Below are positions 1 through 7,767 of a DNA stretch of 64,000 nucleotides, piece by piece (positions within the stretch are counted from its first letter, which is position 1; each line of letters opens with the position of its first letter). A program made the translations under genes and the position numbers. The stretch is from NCBI RefSeq assembly GCF_004801405.1, contig NZ_SSOB01000006.1, positions 171,809-235,808 on the forward strand. Direction: 5' to 3'. This stretch comes from Cohnella fermenti (lineage in GTDB: Bacteria; Bacillota; Bacilli; Paenibacillales; Paenibacillaceae). The notes under the pieces are model-generated. The model worked only from the letters and a program-made list of their open reading frames with translations. It was not told the origin of the DNA and made no database searches.

Positions 1-406
1 AGTCGGCTTGCGCCTCGCCTGGATGCCACACCAACGCCAAGAAGCCGTCTTTGCTCAGCTTATGTTTCTGCCGCATCTCACGGACGAAGCGAACAACGGT
101 TGGATAGGAGCAATCGAAGTCGGCATGCTCTCGGCAGAGCCTGTCGTATACCCGCTGAGCCGTGTGGCGTTGTTTGTAACGGTTTTTCTCATCTGCCTTC
201 AGCCAGTCCTCAATCGTCGCTTTGTACGGATCGAGCTTGGATACACGCGCTTCCGCTATCGGCGCTTTCGGAGAGAAGTCCTCCTGCCCCATATACTTAC
301 GAACGGTCTTCGGATCCATCCCCAGTTCCTTGGCGATCTGGTACGGCCCCATCTGTTGCAATTGCAGTTCTTTGATCCGGTGAATCTGCTCCATGCTCTT
401 CGTCAT
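1..406 (-). CDS. istA: IS21-family transposase IstA, N-terminal part, cut by the window edge
   Basis: The minus strand is open from an ATG at 406-404 to the left edge (135 codons seen), with an AAGGAGG ribosome binding site 9-10 nt upstream. The protein starts MTKSMEQIHRIKELQLQQMG and carries an N-terminal helix-turn-helix (YQIAKELGMDPKTVRKYM, about residues 22-39). It ends at the edge with HPGEAQAD, which matches the pGe.aQ.D motif that opens the DDE catalytic core of IS21 IstA proteins. The IstB helper ATPase would lie outside the window. The plus-strand reading frame across this stretch is a shadow of this gene. IstA cuts and joins the element ends. The family call is confident; whether the copy is intact cannot be seen. 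Confidence 0.85.
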   Translation of the reverse strand, partial: MTKSMEQIHRIKELQLQQMGPYQIAKELGMDPKTVRKYMGQEDFSPKAPIAEARVSKLDPYKATIEDWLKADEKNRYKQRHTAQRVYDRLCREHADFDCSYPTVVRFVREMRQKHKLSKDGFLALVWHPGEAQAD

Positions 407-503
407 CCTTTCTCCTCCTTGTTGCTGTACAAGGAGATTTATCGGCTCAGCGATGACGACGCAGGGGAGTTCCCTCACCAAGAGAATTTCCAATTCCGAG
501 CCA

Positions 504-590
504 GGAATTCCTGATGATCGGTACAGGGATTTCCTGTTGATCACATGAGGGAATTTCTATTGATCGAAACCTCCATTTCTATTTGATCAT
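504..590. repeat. Multiple terminal repeats of the IS21-type element
   Basis: Three to four related units of about 22-23 bp lie in tandem: 504-525, 527-549, 550-571 and a shorter one near 573-590. The shared core is GGAATTTCCTGTTGATC or a close variant. IS21 members carry several direct repeats inside each end that bind the transposase, so this is probably the outer end of the element whose istA starts at 406. The repeats run into the last codons of the recombinase at 541-1542. The exact element boundary, probably near 590, is inferred. Confidence 0.6.
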
Positions 591-1542
591 AAACAACGTG
601 GCCGAAAGCATGCTCCACCTTTGCCGTAATATCCGGGTAGAGTTCCGCGGCTAGTCTCAAGTATTGGGATGTATCGCTAAACGAATGGTGTCCCAAGTAT
701 GTTTTAAGGACCGGCAGATAGGCGGTTAGATCCTTTCCTTCCAGAACCCAGCGGCGCAGGCAGTGAACGGCAAACGTATGGCGGAAGTCGTGGATGCGCG
801 GTCCCTTTCCCCACCCGCCGTGGGAAATTCGAGCCCTCCATAAGAATTTTCGAAAGTTCTTGTACACGTTGTTGTGAGTGACCGCTTGTCCGTTCGGATT
901 CGGGAAAAAATAGGCGTCGGCACCCGAAAACATATGAACCTGCTTCACATAGGCATGGCATCGCTGAAGAAGTTCTTGGGACAGAGGGACGAGCCTGTCC
1001 TTATTGAATTTCCCATCCCGAATGGTTAACACACCATCATCAAGGTTCACATCCTGCATTTTAAGATGAAGGGCCTCTGAAATCCGCAGACCACAGCCGT
1101 ACAGCATACGAAACAAGAGCGGCATAATCCACTGTCTGTTGGGAACCTCGGGACGGTAATGACAAGCATCAGTTTGCCTAAAAAGCGCCGCGAGTTCCTC
1201 ATTGCTGAATATATGTGGGATGTATCGGGGCTCCTTTGGCAAGGTATTTTTGGGAAGGACGTAAGCTTGGATGCCAAGCCGACTCATATACAACGCTAAC
1301 TGCCGGACCACCACGACTCTGTTCCGGAGGGTTGCCTGGGCTTCACTGGGCCTCTTCTGGTTCCAGGCTTGAACGAGTTCTTTAGAGAGTACAGACTCGG
1401 TGCAGCCATACTCCAAACAGAATTGGTCGAATTTGTGCAGGGATCGGGCGCTACTGTCATATTTGTAGCCGAGCGACTGTTTTTGGCGGATCACTTCCCG
1501 AATGTAGGTTTGGAATGGACTGCTGTAGATGTATTCAGGCAT
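541..1542 (-). CDS. Tyrosine recombinase/integrase (XerC/D-like), second gene of an overlapping pair
   Basis: A 333-residue tyrosine recombinase with a SAM-like N-terminal core-binding domain and a full catalytic domain. Visible catalytic residues are Arg153 (GCGLRISEAL), a beta-hairpin Lys near 178-181 (GKFNKDR), His251 and Arg254 (HDFRHTF), His285/286 (LGHHSF) and the nucleophile Tyr294 (QYLRL). It starts 8 nt before the end of the upstream recombinase frame, so the two are probably translationally coupled. Overlapping recombinase sets like this are known from Tn554-type and recombinase-in-trio elements, but assigning it to either is inference. The last 12-15 residues (EMEVSINRNSLM) are encoded in the IS21-type end repeats. 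The original C-terminus has therefore probably been replaced, though the catalytic core is complete. Confidence 0.85.
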   Translation of the reverse strand: MPEYIYSSPFQTYIREVIRQKQSLGYKYDSSARSLHKFDQFCLEYGCTESVLSKELVQAWNQKRPSEAQATLRNRVVVVRQLALYMSRLGIQAYVLPKNTLPKEPRYIPHIFSNEELAALFRQTDACHYRPEVPNRQWIMPLLFRMLYGCGLRISEALHLKMQDVNLDDGVLTIRDGKFNKDRLVPLSQELLQRCHAYVKQVHMFSGADAYFFPNPNGQAVTHNNVYKNFRKFLWRARISHGGWGKGPRIHDFRHTFAVHCLRRWVLEGKDLTAYLPVLKTYLGHHSFSDTSQYLRLAAELYPDITAKVEHAFGHVVYDQIEMEVSINRNSLM

Positions 1543-2774
1543 GGGGGAGCACCCCCTCGGGGTTCAAGGCACACTCTCGCAGCATTTCTACGTCAACTTT
1601 CAGATAAACAGCTGTCGAGTCCGAACTCACATGCCCCAGTATGTCTGAGATGACGGACAATGGAGTATTCTCTTGAAGAAGGCGGCTAGCCAGCGTATGC
1701 CGTAAAGAATGCATACCTCTTTTCTTCTGGGGGCTTATTTGGAATCTTAGCTAGCTTCATGTATTTCTCAATGATCCGGTGCAGATGATGTTCGTCTGCA
1801 AAAGGCTCGAGCGGCGCAAGATGCCGTAAGAATACAAAGGGAGAATCCACTTTCGGACGCCCGTATTTGAGGTAGTCAATAATCGCCCAACCGACATCCG
1901 ACAAAAGCGGTAAATGAAGCTCTCTCGAAGTCTTCGACTGCATAAGCGTGATGCGATTCTCTTGCCATTTCAGATTCTCCAGCTTCAGCCGTTTAAGGTC
2001 AATGGATCTTAGACCCAAGCGAGCAACGATGAGAATCATGGCATAATCCCGTTTTCCGGCTGGGTTGCCTCTGTCAATTGCCTCAAGCAATTTCGTCACA
2101 TTTTCTGGTGACCAGACGGAAGGAATCCGGTTTTGTTTTCTCGCATTTATGGACGGGATAGCTTCAGTCAGATCCAGCAGATGAATCTGGTTGTTGTGAA
2201 GGAAACGAAGAAAAGAACGAAGCGCGCAAAGTTGTTGCTCGACCATCTTGTAACTGTATCCGAGAAGGGTGGTGATGTAGTCATTCAAGTTACCGACGGA
2301 GATAGCCGCACAGTCTTGAATACCCTTAGATTCCAGAAAGCTCAAAAATTTTTCAGAGGCTTTCCTGTAATGATGCTGTGTTGCCTTTGAATAATCTTTC
2401 ATTTCGCAGTGCATGGAGTAGCGTTGGAGCATTTCTTCGTAAGCCGCGTTCTGTATTAGCTTCTTCTGCTTGTAATATCTGCGCAGAATGCAGCCATGCA
2501 GTTGGTAATCTCCAAGCATTCTAACTACCCGGGAGACGTTGATGATGGACTGTGTAAGGTTCCCGGCTTTTTCGAGTTCGAAATAATTGTACTCCCGTTC
2601 GAGAAAACGAAGTCCGGCCTCCTCGGAGAAGTGGTTGGTGCCTTCCGACTCCAAAAGGCTGGCAATTCGTCGCCACATTGATCTGTAGTACGTGATCGTT
2701 TGCTCGTTGTAGTGCAGACGATACAGTTCTTTCTCAAGTTGGATCGTTAACTCCCGAAAAGCTAAGACTTCCAT
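1535..2774 (-). pseudogene. Tyrosine recombinase, first gene of the pair, frameshifted before the catalytic histidine box
   Basis: The frame starting at 2774 encodes 362 residues of a tyrosine recombinase: an N-terminal region, a core-binding domain (about residues 110-210) and the start of the catalytic domain with Arg in RLGLRSIDLKRL. It then leaves frame near 1715 and stops at 1686. The next frame continues at once with MHSLRHTLASRL, LGHVSSDSTAVYL and a stop at 1535. The missing HxxR, H and Tyr boxes are thus present one frame over. A single-base insertion in AGAGGTATG, or an equivalent indel, explains this. It could be a real inactivating mutation, a programmed slip or a base-calling error. 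The restored protein would be about 412 residues and would overlap the next recombinase start by 8 nt. The start has only a weak GGGGG ribosome binding site. Confidence 0.8.
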
Positions 2775-2784
2775 GACGATACCC

Positions 2785-2829
2785 CCGAAATGTGTAGTGA
2801 GAAGCTTCTTCTCCTACTAAACATTTCGG
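2785..2829. promoter_or_regulatory. Imperfect inverted repeat just upstream of the recombinase pair
   Basis: CCGAAATGTGTAGTGAGAAG at 2785-2804 is followed by an imperfect inverted copy ending CATTTCGG near 2829. It lies 11 bp upstream of the recombinase start codon at 2774, in its untranslated leader. It could be an operator, an RNA hairpin limiting translation, or part of the recombinase binding region. No close copy was noticed elsewhere in the window. Confidence 0.45.
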
Positions 2830-2833
2830 AATA

Positions 2834-2941
2834 TTATGCAAAGTAATCTGAAACAAATTCCTTTCCTGTCAAGGCTTCGTGGGTTTTACTTTGCATAACG
2901 AGTTACTTCTCATAAGGCGGATTATGCAAAGCTTTGCATAA
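2834..2941. repeat. Four alternating copies of TTATGCAAAG at the recombinase element end
   Basis: TTATGCAAAG occurs at 2834-2843 and 2922-2931. Its inverse CTTTGCATAA occurs at 2889-2898 and 2932-2941. The last two form a perfect 26-bp palindrome at 2919-2944. Homology to the intron reverse transcriptase stops at the palindrome, so this is the right end of the recombinase-bearing element. Paired inverted decamers fit binding sites for a tyrosine recombinase, which is an inference. The matching left end is not visible because the IS21-type element occupies that side. Confidence 0.6.
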
Positions 2942-3625
2942 TCCACCTTGTGGCGATCCGATTTCGGTTTTGTGCAGCTGACCGTCTTTAACGAAGCCTG
3001 ACTTTAGCCATTGTCCGATAAGCTTAAGAATACGCCGATCACTGATTCGTTGCCGAATAAGTGTCATAAGTTTGTCGTGTGGGATGTTGTCAAAGTACCC
3101 TCGAATGTCTACATCGACTACCCATGAAACCCCTTTTCGAATGGTTTGCTGAATGCACCGTATGGCTCCTTTGGCATCCCTTTTCGGTCGAAATCCATAG
3201 GAACACGCTTTAAAATCAGCCTCAAAAATGGGCTCAATCACCATTTTCGTTGCCATCTGCACGACTCTATCTCTTACCGTAGGAATACCTAATGGACGCA
3301 GCTTTCCATCCGCCTTCGGAATCTCATGACGGCGAACCGCTTGCGGGTAATACATCCCCTCCCGAAGCTGTTTGCCGATCTCTTCTAAAAACCGCTGTTC
3401 CCCGTATTCTTGCTTTATAAAACCGATGGTTACTCCGTCTATTCCGCCACTTCCACGATTAGCTTTAACCCGTTCCCATGCTTCCAATAAGACATCCTCG
3501 CGAAACACCTTGTCATACAACGCATGAAATCTTCGTTTCGGATTTGCCTTGGCAACAAGATATAGGGTCGATTGGAGTTGTCGAGCTTTTTCTTTGGCGT
3601 CGTTAGCAGATTTCACTGCATTCAC
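2903..3625 (-). pseudogene. ltrA: Group II intron reverse transcriptase/maturase, truncated
   Basis: The N-terminal 228 residues are clearly a group II intron-encoded reverse transcriptase: GSGGIDGVT near residue 38, KADGKLRPLGIPTVRDRVVQ, YGFRPKRDA, VVDVDIRGYFDNIPHDKL (motif A with the first catalytic aspartate) and IGSPQGG near 222-228. After GSPQGG the frame runs into the TTATGCAAAG palindrome and stops. The YADD box, the thumb/maturase domain and any endonuclease domain are therefore missing. A functional protein would be about 400-450 residues. The break coincides with the insertion of the recombinase element, so the intron is dead in its present form. A GGAGG lies 13 nt upstream of the ATG. 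Confidence 0.88.
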
Positions 3626-4140
3626 TCACTCTTACCTCCGCTCTCCCATGAACAAAGTAAGGGCGCTTCCCTCCGCAAGGTTGTGTTGTCCTTGCATCCA
3701 AGGTACTATCTCCCTCTCCGACTCCCTTCTCGCAACTTACCATTTCACCCTTTCGAGGTTTATAGGTTCGCTTTTTACAGCTCTTCCGCTGTGCGAGGGA
3801 GGGTCTCCCTAGTTCCAGATACAACTTTCAGAACATACCGTTCCCCTTACACCGGAGAGTTCTTCCGTGCTGCATTCCAAGCTCTTTGCACGTTCCATGG
3901 TCTTCGCCTGGTTTCTCAAGGCTCGACTCTCTCTTGTCCCTTTCGGGCCCATGTGACGATGCGGCAGAATTCACTTGATGTTACGGTCTGAACTTTTGCT
4001 CGCAATCCGTATGGAATGCTTTGTCACAGGGCTTCAACCTTAGGATTTCTCCACCAGTTGCCTGTCAGCTACAAGGCGACTTGGCTCTTACCTTGGCCGG
4101 ACTTTCACCGACGAGTTGTACCTAGCTTTGCTAGGCGCAC
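3626..4140 (-). ncRNA. Group II intron RNA, 5' part (domains I-IV), bacterial class C-like
   Basis: On the minus strand the intron starts at 4140 with GTGCGCC and continues with the typical domain I text CTAGGTACAACTCGTCGGTG, AAAGTCCGGCC and GGTAAGAGCCAAGTCGCC. It runs 515 nt to the reverse transcriptase start. Five bases (TTTTC) before the intron is the terminator hairpin at 4145-4175. Insertion just after a rho-independent terminator is the known preference of bacterial class C introns, which supports that class. The 3' part (domains V and VI) is absent because the recombinase element cut the element in its coding region. Confidence 0.82.
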
Positions 4141-4144
4141 GAAA

Positions 4145-4175
4145 ACCACATGGAGTTGTTAGACTCGCATGTGGT
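4145..4175 (-). terminator. Rho-independent terminator after the displaced immunity gene, and intron insertion site
   Basis: ACCACATGGAGT and ACTCGCATGTGGT pair around a 6-nt loop, with TTTTC following on the minus strand. The same hairpin, identical in both arms, occurs at 10119-10149 after the main RHS immunity gene. At that copy the T-tract continues as TTTTCTTTTCGCC; here it is interrupted after TTTTC by the intron. Confidence 0.8.
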
Positions 4176-4191
4176 TGAAGCAAATAAGTCT

Positions 4192-4515
4192 TCATTTATT
4201 TACTGATTCTTGCAGCACCATTTTTGCATTAAATCCGAGTAGTCCCGGTTCACTGGTTAGATTGTTTAAAACTGTGACCGCTTCATCTTTTGCATTATCT
4301 ACCCTAACAAGGTAACTCCCAGACCATAGTCGAACATAAGGATTTTCATGTCTTAATAACAATGTAAAAGTCTCGATTTCTTTTAATAAATTAACCGCAG
4401 ATTTATGAATCTTCTTATAGCTCTTATTCGCCTCCTTATGATCTCCCTTATTTGTTGCTTCACCATGCTTAATCGAAGAAAGTACAAATTGGTCAACTGT
4501 CGAACTCTTATCCAT
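4192..4515 (-). CDS. DUF2019 protein, candidate immunity protein of the displaced RHS toxin
   Basis: A 107-residue acidic helical protein with the DUF2019 pattern. NKSYKKIHKSAVNLLKEI is followed by LLRHENPYVRLWSGSYLVRVDNAKDEAVTVL and by EPGLLGFNAKMVLQE. DUF2019 proteins are short HEAT-like proteins often found next to polymorphic toxins. The gene begins 16 bp after the stop of the RHS tip at 4532, in the same direction, and is followed by a terminator. It most likely neutralises the nuclease-like tip next to it. Partner specificity is inferred from adjacency only. The ribosome binding site AAAGGAGTTCGAGAG upstream of the ATG is good. Confidence 0.72.
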   Translation of the reverse strand: MDKSSTVDQFVLSSIKHGEATNKGDHKEANKSYKKIHKSAVNLLKEIETFTLLLRHENPYVRLWSGSYLVRVDNAKDEAVTVLNNLTSEPGLLGFNAKMVLQESVNK

Positions 4516-4531
4516 CTCTCGAACTCCTTTC

Positions 4532-5278
4532 TCAACTATTCGGAGTAAATATCCACCCTTTTTCAGTTTGAGTTACTGTTCCAAATCTCTTTAAGACATT
4601 CAGCCCAAAATCAAATTGCTTTTCGAAGCTTTGTCCTGCAAGCCAGTTTCTTACTGTTAGCCCATTAGTAAACGGTTGAATTGAACTATAGTAACCACTG
4701 ATTTGGGAATGAACACTACCACTATAACCTGACGGGATCGAAATTACATTATTAATATTTTGTATGTCTTCTGCTTTAAATCCTGATCTTTGAACTTGGC
4801 TTTGCTCGACAATATGATGCCACGCTTTATTTTCACCAGCCGACCCAAGTACTTTCTTTAAATCATCAAATGATTTAAAACCTGTAATTATTTCATCGCT
4901 ATTTTTACCGACTATAATAAATAAATGGGCTATCTTTCCCGCCGCAAACAGTTTTCCCCATGGTGTGAGACTCGCTGCTGAAATTGCTTTTTCGTACCCG
5001 GACGAATTATCCGAGGTAAGAGTACGGACATCATTTAAGACAAGTAAATCGGCAACTTCTTTAGAGCGTTGACCTATATGTGTAACATCGTACCACATTC
5101 GGTTACCCGCAATAGACGCAGCATTTTTTATGTTACCCCAGGAATACATACTAAGTATACTTTTTAAACTATTCCCTGTTGGATCATAATAGATTAGCGG
5201 ATTATTTTGCACATACGTATAAAGATTCAAACTTAACGGATTATCAATCTGCCCCTCATACGTATCCTAGTTAATAAA
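4532..5278 (-). pseudogene. Displaced (orphan) RHS C-terminal tip with HNH-like nuclease toxin domain
   Basis: The frame begins with the last RHS core residues: RFIN, a TAG stop at the place of Glu, then DTYEGQIDNPLSLNLYTY and NNPLIYYDPTG. The main RHS protein reads RFMNEDTYEGQIDNPLTLNLYTY and NNPLRYTDPSG at the same place. After this junction comes an unrelated toxin of about 200 residues. It contains WHHIVEQSQ (about residue 137 from the TTG at 5230), then NINNVISIPSGYSGSVHSQISGYY, a pattern of HNH/endonuclease VII-fold nuclease toxins of RHS proteins. There is no RHS body upstream; an IS110 element lies within 60 bp. It is a stored cassette rather than a working gene, although a TTG at 5230 could allow some translation. 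Confidence 0.75.
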
Positions 5279-5338
5279 GCGTAATTTGATTTAATGTAAG
5301 GACGGTGACTGTTTTAACAATCCCGCCCCTTCATTGTA

Positions 5339-6571
5339 TCACCCGACATTATGGCTGGACACATCTGGAATGATATAGGCCGCCTTTGTCCGCATCAGAT
5401 AGTGAATAATGTTCACTAGCTTTCGCATGATGCAGACAATGGCCTGTTGTTTTGTCTTCCCTGCCTTCAGTTTCTGTTCATAGTATTGATGGAAATACGG
5501 ATTGCGAGGTTCCTTCTTCGTTCGGGTAACGGCAATCTGCCGGATGGCCAACGCCTTGATAATGTCATGCAGTTCGCGATTGCCTTGTTTACTCTTGTAA
5601 TTGCGCGACTTACCACCTGACCCTACCATAATCGGCGCGACACCGGCGAAGCGCGCCAGTTTGTCTGGGGTCGCAAAACGATGAATATCTCCTATCTCTG
5701 CCACAAGGTCCGCTGCGGTGACCAGATCAATCCCTGTCATCGTCTCCAACCGGAATCCTAATTGAACCATCATCTCTTTAATCTCGCTCTCTACACGTGA
5801 CAGATTGCTCTCAGAGCTTCGGATGTCTCGAACCAAGCTTCGGACGATGAAATCCCTTTTGTCCTGAAAATCCCGCTTGGTATCGCCGTCCGACTCAACG
5901 AGTTCCTTGATTTGAACCGCCTTCTTGGTCGATAACCCATTGTGGCTCAGCACTCGAAGGAATTTGGCTAACTGCTCTTCCGTAATCTCTTCCAAATGAT
6001 GAGGTGACGGGAAGCGCCACCAGAACGCCAACGCCGTCTTGCCATCCACTTGAGAGAAAAACTTCTTGTAGCTCGGATAATGATAGCCCAGTTGTTGATG
6101 AAGCTTCTTCAACGTGCCCGACAAATTCCTGGCTACCCATCGCCGTTGATTAACCAGTTGACTAATCGCCCAATACAAATCAATGGGCTTCGCATCGGGC
6201 AAGAACGGCAACTCGTCCCGGAGAACCCGCGCTACATTCTCTGCATCCCAAGAATCCGACTTATGGACCGTGACATGGCTCTTTCTCCTTGCATTCGCCA
6301 GCTTCGCATTAACTTCCTTGACCCAACAGCCGCTCTCGGATAGATAGACCGCTAAAGCTCGCCCATAGCCGCCGATATCCTCCAGACCATAGACCGCCTT
6401 CATTTCCTTTGATAAATGCTTCTTTACTTCTTTTATAAGCGTTGGAAACGCAGTTGGCTTGTTGTCAAACTTAATCTCGCCTAACTTCTGATTCCAACAG
6501 TCGATGATCACGGCCGTATGATGCTGCTTATGCAGGTCAACGCCGACATAAATATACTGTTGTGGGTTCAT
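5339..6571 (-). CDS. IS110-family transposase/recombinase (DEDD)
   Basis: A 410-residue IS110-type transposase. The RuvC-like N-terminal domain shows the DEDD set: Asp12 (YVGVDLHK), Glu64 (YGLEDIGG), Asp106 and Asp109 (KSDSWDAENVARV). The C-terminal transposase_20 domain shows MTGIDLVTAADLVAEIGDI, LARFAGVAPIMVGSGGKSRNYKS and the small-residue-rich region that holds the catalytic serine. The ATG at 6571 was chosen over an in-frame start at 6616 because AGAAGGG lies 8 nt upstream. The element cut the displaced RHS cassette, whose homology ends near 5278. IS110 enzymes are guided by a bridge RNA encoded in a non-coding end of the element; here the upstream end (6572-6727) is structured. The gene appears complete. 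Confidence 0.92.
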   Translation of the reverse strand: MNPQQYIYVGVDLHKQHHTAVIIDCWNQKLGEIKFDNKPTAFPTLIKEVKKHLSKEMKAVYGLEDIGGYGRALAVYLSESGCWVKEVNAKLANARRKSHVTVHKSDSWDAENVARVLRDELPFLPDAKPIDLYWAISQLVNQRRWVARNLSGTLKKLHQQLGYHYPSYKKFFSQVDGKTALAFWWRFPSPHHLEEITEEQLAKFLRVLSHNGLSTKKAVQIKELVESDGDTKRDFQDKRDFIVRSLVRDIRSSESNLSRVESEIKEMMVQLGFRLETMTGIDLVTAADLVAEIGDIHRFATPDKLARFAGVAPIMVGSGGKSRNYKSKQGNRELHDIIKALAIRQIAVTRTKKEPRNPYFHQYYEQKLKAGKTKQQAIVCIMRKLVNIIHYLMRTKAAYIIPDVSSHNVG

Positions 6572-6599
6572 GTGATCGCCCTTCTCTTTATTCCACCCG

Positions 6600-6712
6600 A
6601 TAACCATCTCGTTCATGAAACAGACGAAAAGCGTAAGGTTGCATCCTCAGTTCGAGCGGACGAGCCGCAAAGATACGCCAGCAAAGCCTTACGCTTTCTT
6701 ATGTCTGATTTC
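6600..6712 (-). ncRNA. Structured non-coding end of the IS110 element, candidate bridge RNA
   Basis: The 156 bp between the neighbouring gene stop (6728) and the transposase start (6571) hold a long imperfect stem on the minus strand. GAAATCAGAC and AAAGCGTAAGG (near 6711-6687) pair with CCTTACGCTTT and GTCTGTTTC (near 6640-6618), enclosing about 45 nt with further hairpins. In the IS110 group the bridge RNA is encoded upstream of the recombinase in just such a stretch. Loops matching the target and donor could not be identified by eye. A terminator for the gene ending at 6728 is an alternative reading. Confidence 0.45.
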
Positions 6713-6727
6713 TGTTTTACTTCCCGG

Positions 6728-7027
6728 TTACTTGGTCAAATGATCGGTAATAAATTGTCGTTCTGCCTTCTTCAAATAACGAAGCGAGTTATGGAAGGTG
6801 TACAGGTAGCCTTCTCTCAGCGAAAAAAGTCGCTCCTTATCTCCCGCCGCAATCGCTTCCTTAATCGCCGGAATCAGTTGTCTGTTTGTCACGCCAAAGC
6901 GCCCCGGCTTCACCAATGCTTCCTCTTGCCGAGGTTCCGCCTTCACCGTCTCAGCATTCACTGGAATCTTCTCTTCTTGTACCTGAATTTGTTTAACCGT
7001 CTTCTCGCTCAACGATACGACCTCCAT
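6728..7027 (-). CDS. Hypothetical protein, 99 residues
   Basis: I do not recognise this family. The protein has a charged, probably disordered N-terminal half (EKTVKQIQVQEEKIPVNAET, then EPRQEE). A compact C-terminal half follows, with GRFGVTNRQLIPAIKEAIAAG and REGYLYTFHNSLRYLKKAERQ, likely helical. The start ATG has AAAGGA 9 nt upstream. The stop lies directly before the structured IS110 end, so the element probably inserted just downstream without cutting the gene. It belongs to the AT-rich block between the two toxin cassettes, with 7243-7767 and 8119-8676 in the same direction. A role in regulation or replication of a mobile module is possible but unsupported. Confidence 0.5.
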   Translation of the reverse strand: MEVVSLSEKTVKQIQVQEEKIPVNAETVKAEPRQEEALVKPGRFGVTNRQLIPAIKEAIAAGDKERLFSLREGYLYTFHNSLRYLKKAERQFITDHLTK

Positions 7028-7242
7028 CTGATTTGTCCTTTACGATGGCGATCGTATCAAGTCGTGTTGCTCTCGTACACGGTTCATTTAAACCTTCCAG
7101 GGCTTCAGCGTGTATCTCAAGCGATGTGTAAACTATTGCTGACTATCGAAATTGACACTTTTTCCACTTCGAGTGTTCATTCGCATCGCTTGTTAACAGA
7201 TCATTTACACAGCCGTGTTAAGGTTAACAATCGTATCCAACA
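7028..7242. other. Intergenic region with a long-range inverted repeat
   Basis: CAAGCGATG at 7118-7126 and CATCGCTTG at 7184-7192 form a perfect 9-bp inverted repeat 57 bp apart. TGTGTAAAC and TTTACACA motifs lie beside the arms. GTTAAC occurs twice, near 7192-7197 and 7222-7227. This looks like protein-binding DNA or a structured leader for the gene at 7027. No coding region is seen. Confidence 0.35.
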
Positions 7243-7767
7243 TCAACATCGGGAAGTAGTCATCGTCGTATGGCAACTCGAATCTAAAAGTGTTACATGC
7301 TCACCTCGGAGGTTCAGTTCGATTAAAGGTAAAGGAACATAGTATCCGGGTTTGCACAGGATATCTGCGGTCACTACCGAATCAAATACATCTTGGGATA
7401 AAGACGGAATCAACCTTCGTTGAATACCCAGTTCAATCGCTCGATGCAATTGATTCTGATTCCAGTTCCGAAATAGGGTAAACCGAGTAAAGAATGCGTT
7501 TAAAGCTGAAAACTCTGAATCGTCATAATACCAAGGGTTACCTGCCCCTTGGTCGTAATCGCGATAATATAACGTCCCCTCGACCATGCATAACGTATCT
7601 TTCAAGGTTCCTTGAATGCTTCTCATCATCACTACCGCCTCTCGGACAAGTTTGTTCTCTTCGCCTAAATGCATACGAATCTGTTGAATTTCATCTTCAG
7701 AAGAGGGGATGTCATTTCTTACAATCATTCGATAATCAATTATATTGCGAAGTGTTTCATCTTTCAT
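7243..7767 (-). CDS. Hypothetical protein, 174 residues, possibly truncated at the C-terminus
   Basis: No family recognised. The protein is soluble and mostly helical, with an acidic N-terminal part (DEIQQIRMHLGEENKLVREA) and an aromatic middle (YYRDYDQGAGNPWYYDDSEF), followed by RFTLFRNWNQNQLHRAIELG and VTADILCKPGYYVPLP. The last 12 residues (SSCHTTMTTSRC) look unlike the rest, so the original end may be lost. The ribosome binding site is weak; the start is preceded by TGGCGGCT, as is the start of the replication-like gene at 8676. It is in line with 8119-8676 and 6728-7027, which may form one transcription unit. Confidence 0.5.
   Translation of the reverse strand: MKDETLRNIIDYRMIVRNDIPSSEDEIQQIRMHLGEENKLVREAVVMMRSIQGTLKDTLCMVEGTLYYRDYDQGAGNPWYYDDSEFSALNAFFTRFTLFRNWNQNQLHRAIELGIQRRLIPSLSQDVFDSVVTADILCKPGYYVPLPLIELNLRGEHVTLLDSSCHTTMTTSRC

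Noticed and set aside
2903..3625. The reverse transcriptase as a retron or DGR enzyme
   Set aside because: FRPKRDA and GSPQGG, together with the intron RNA text upstream, identify a group II intron protein.
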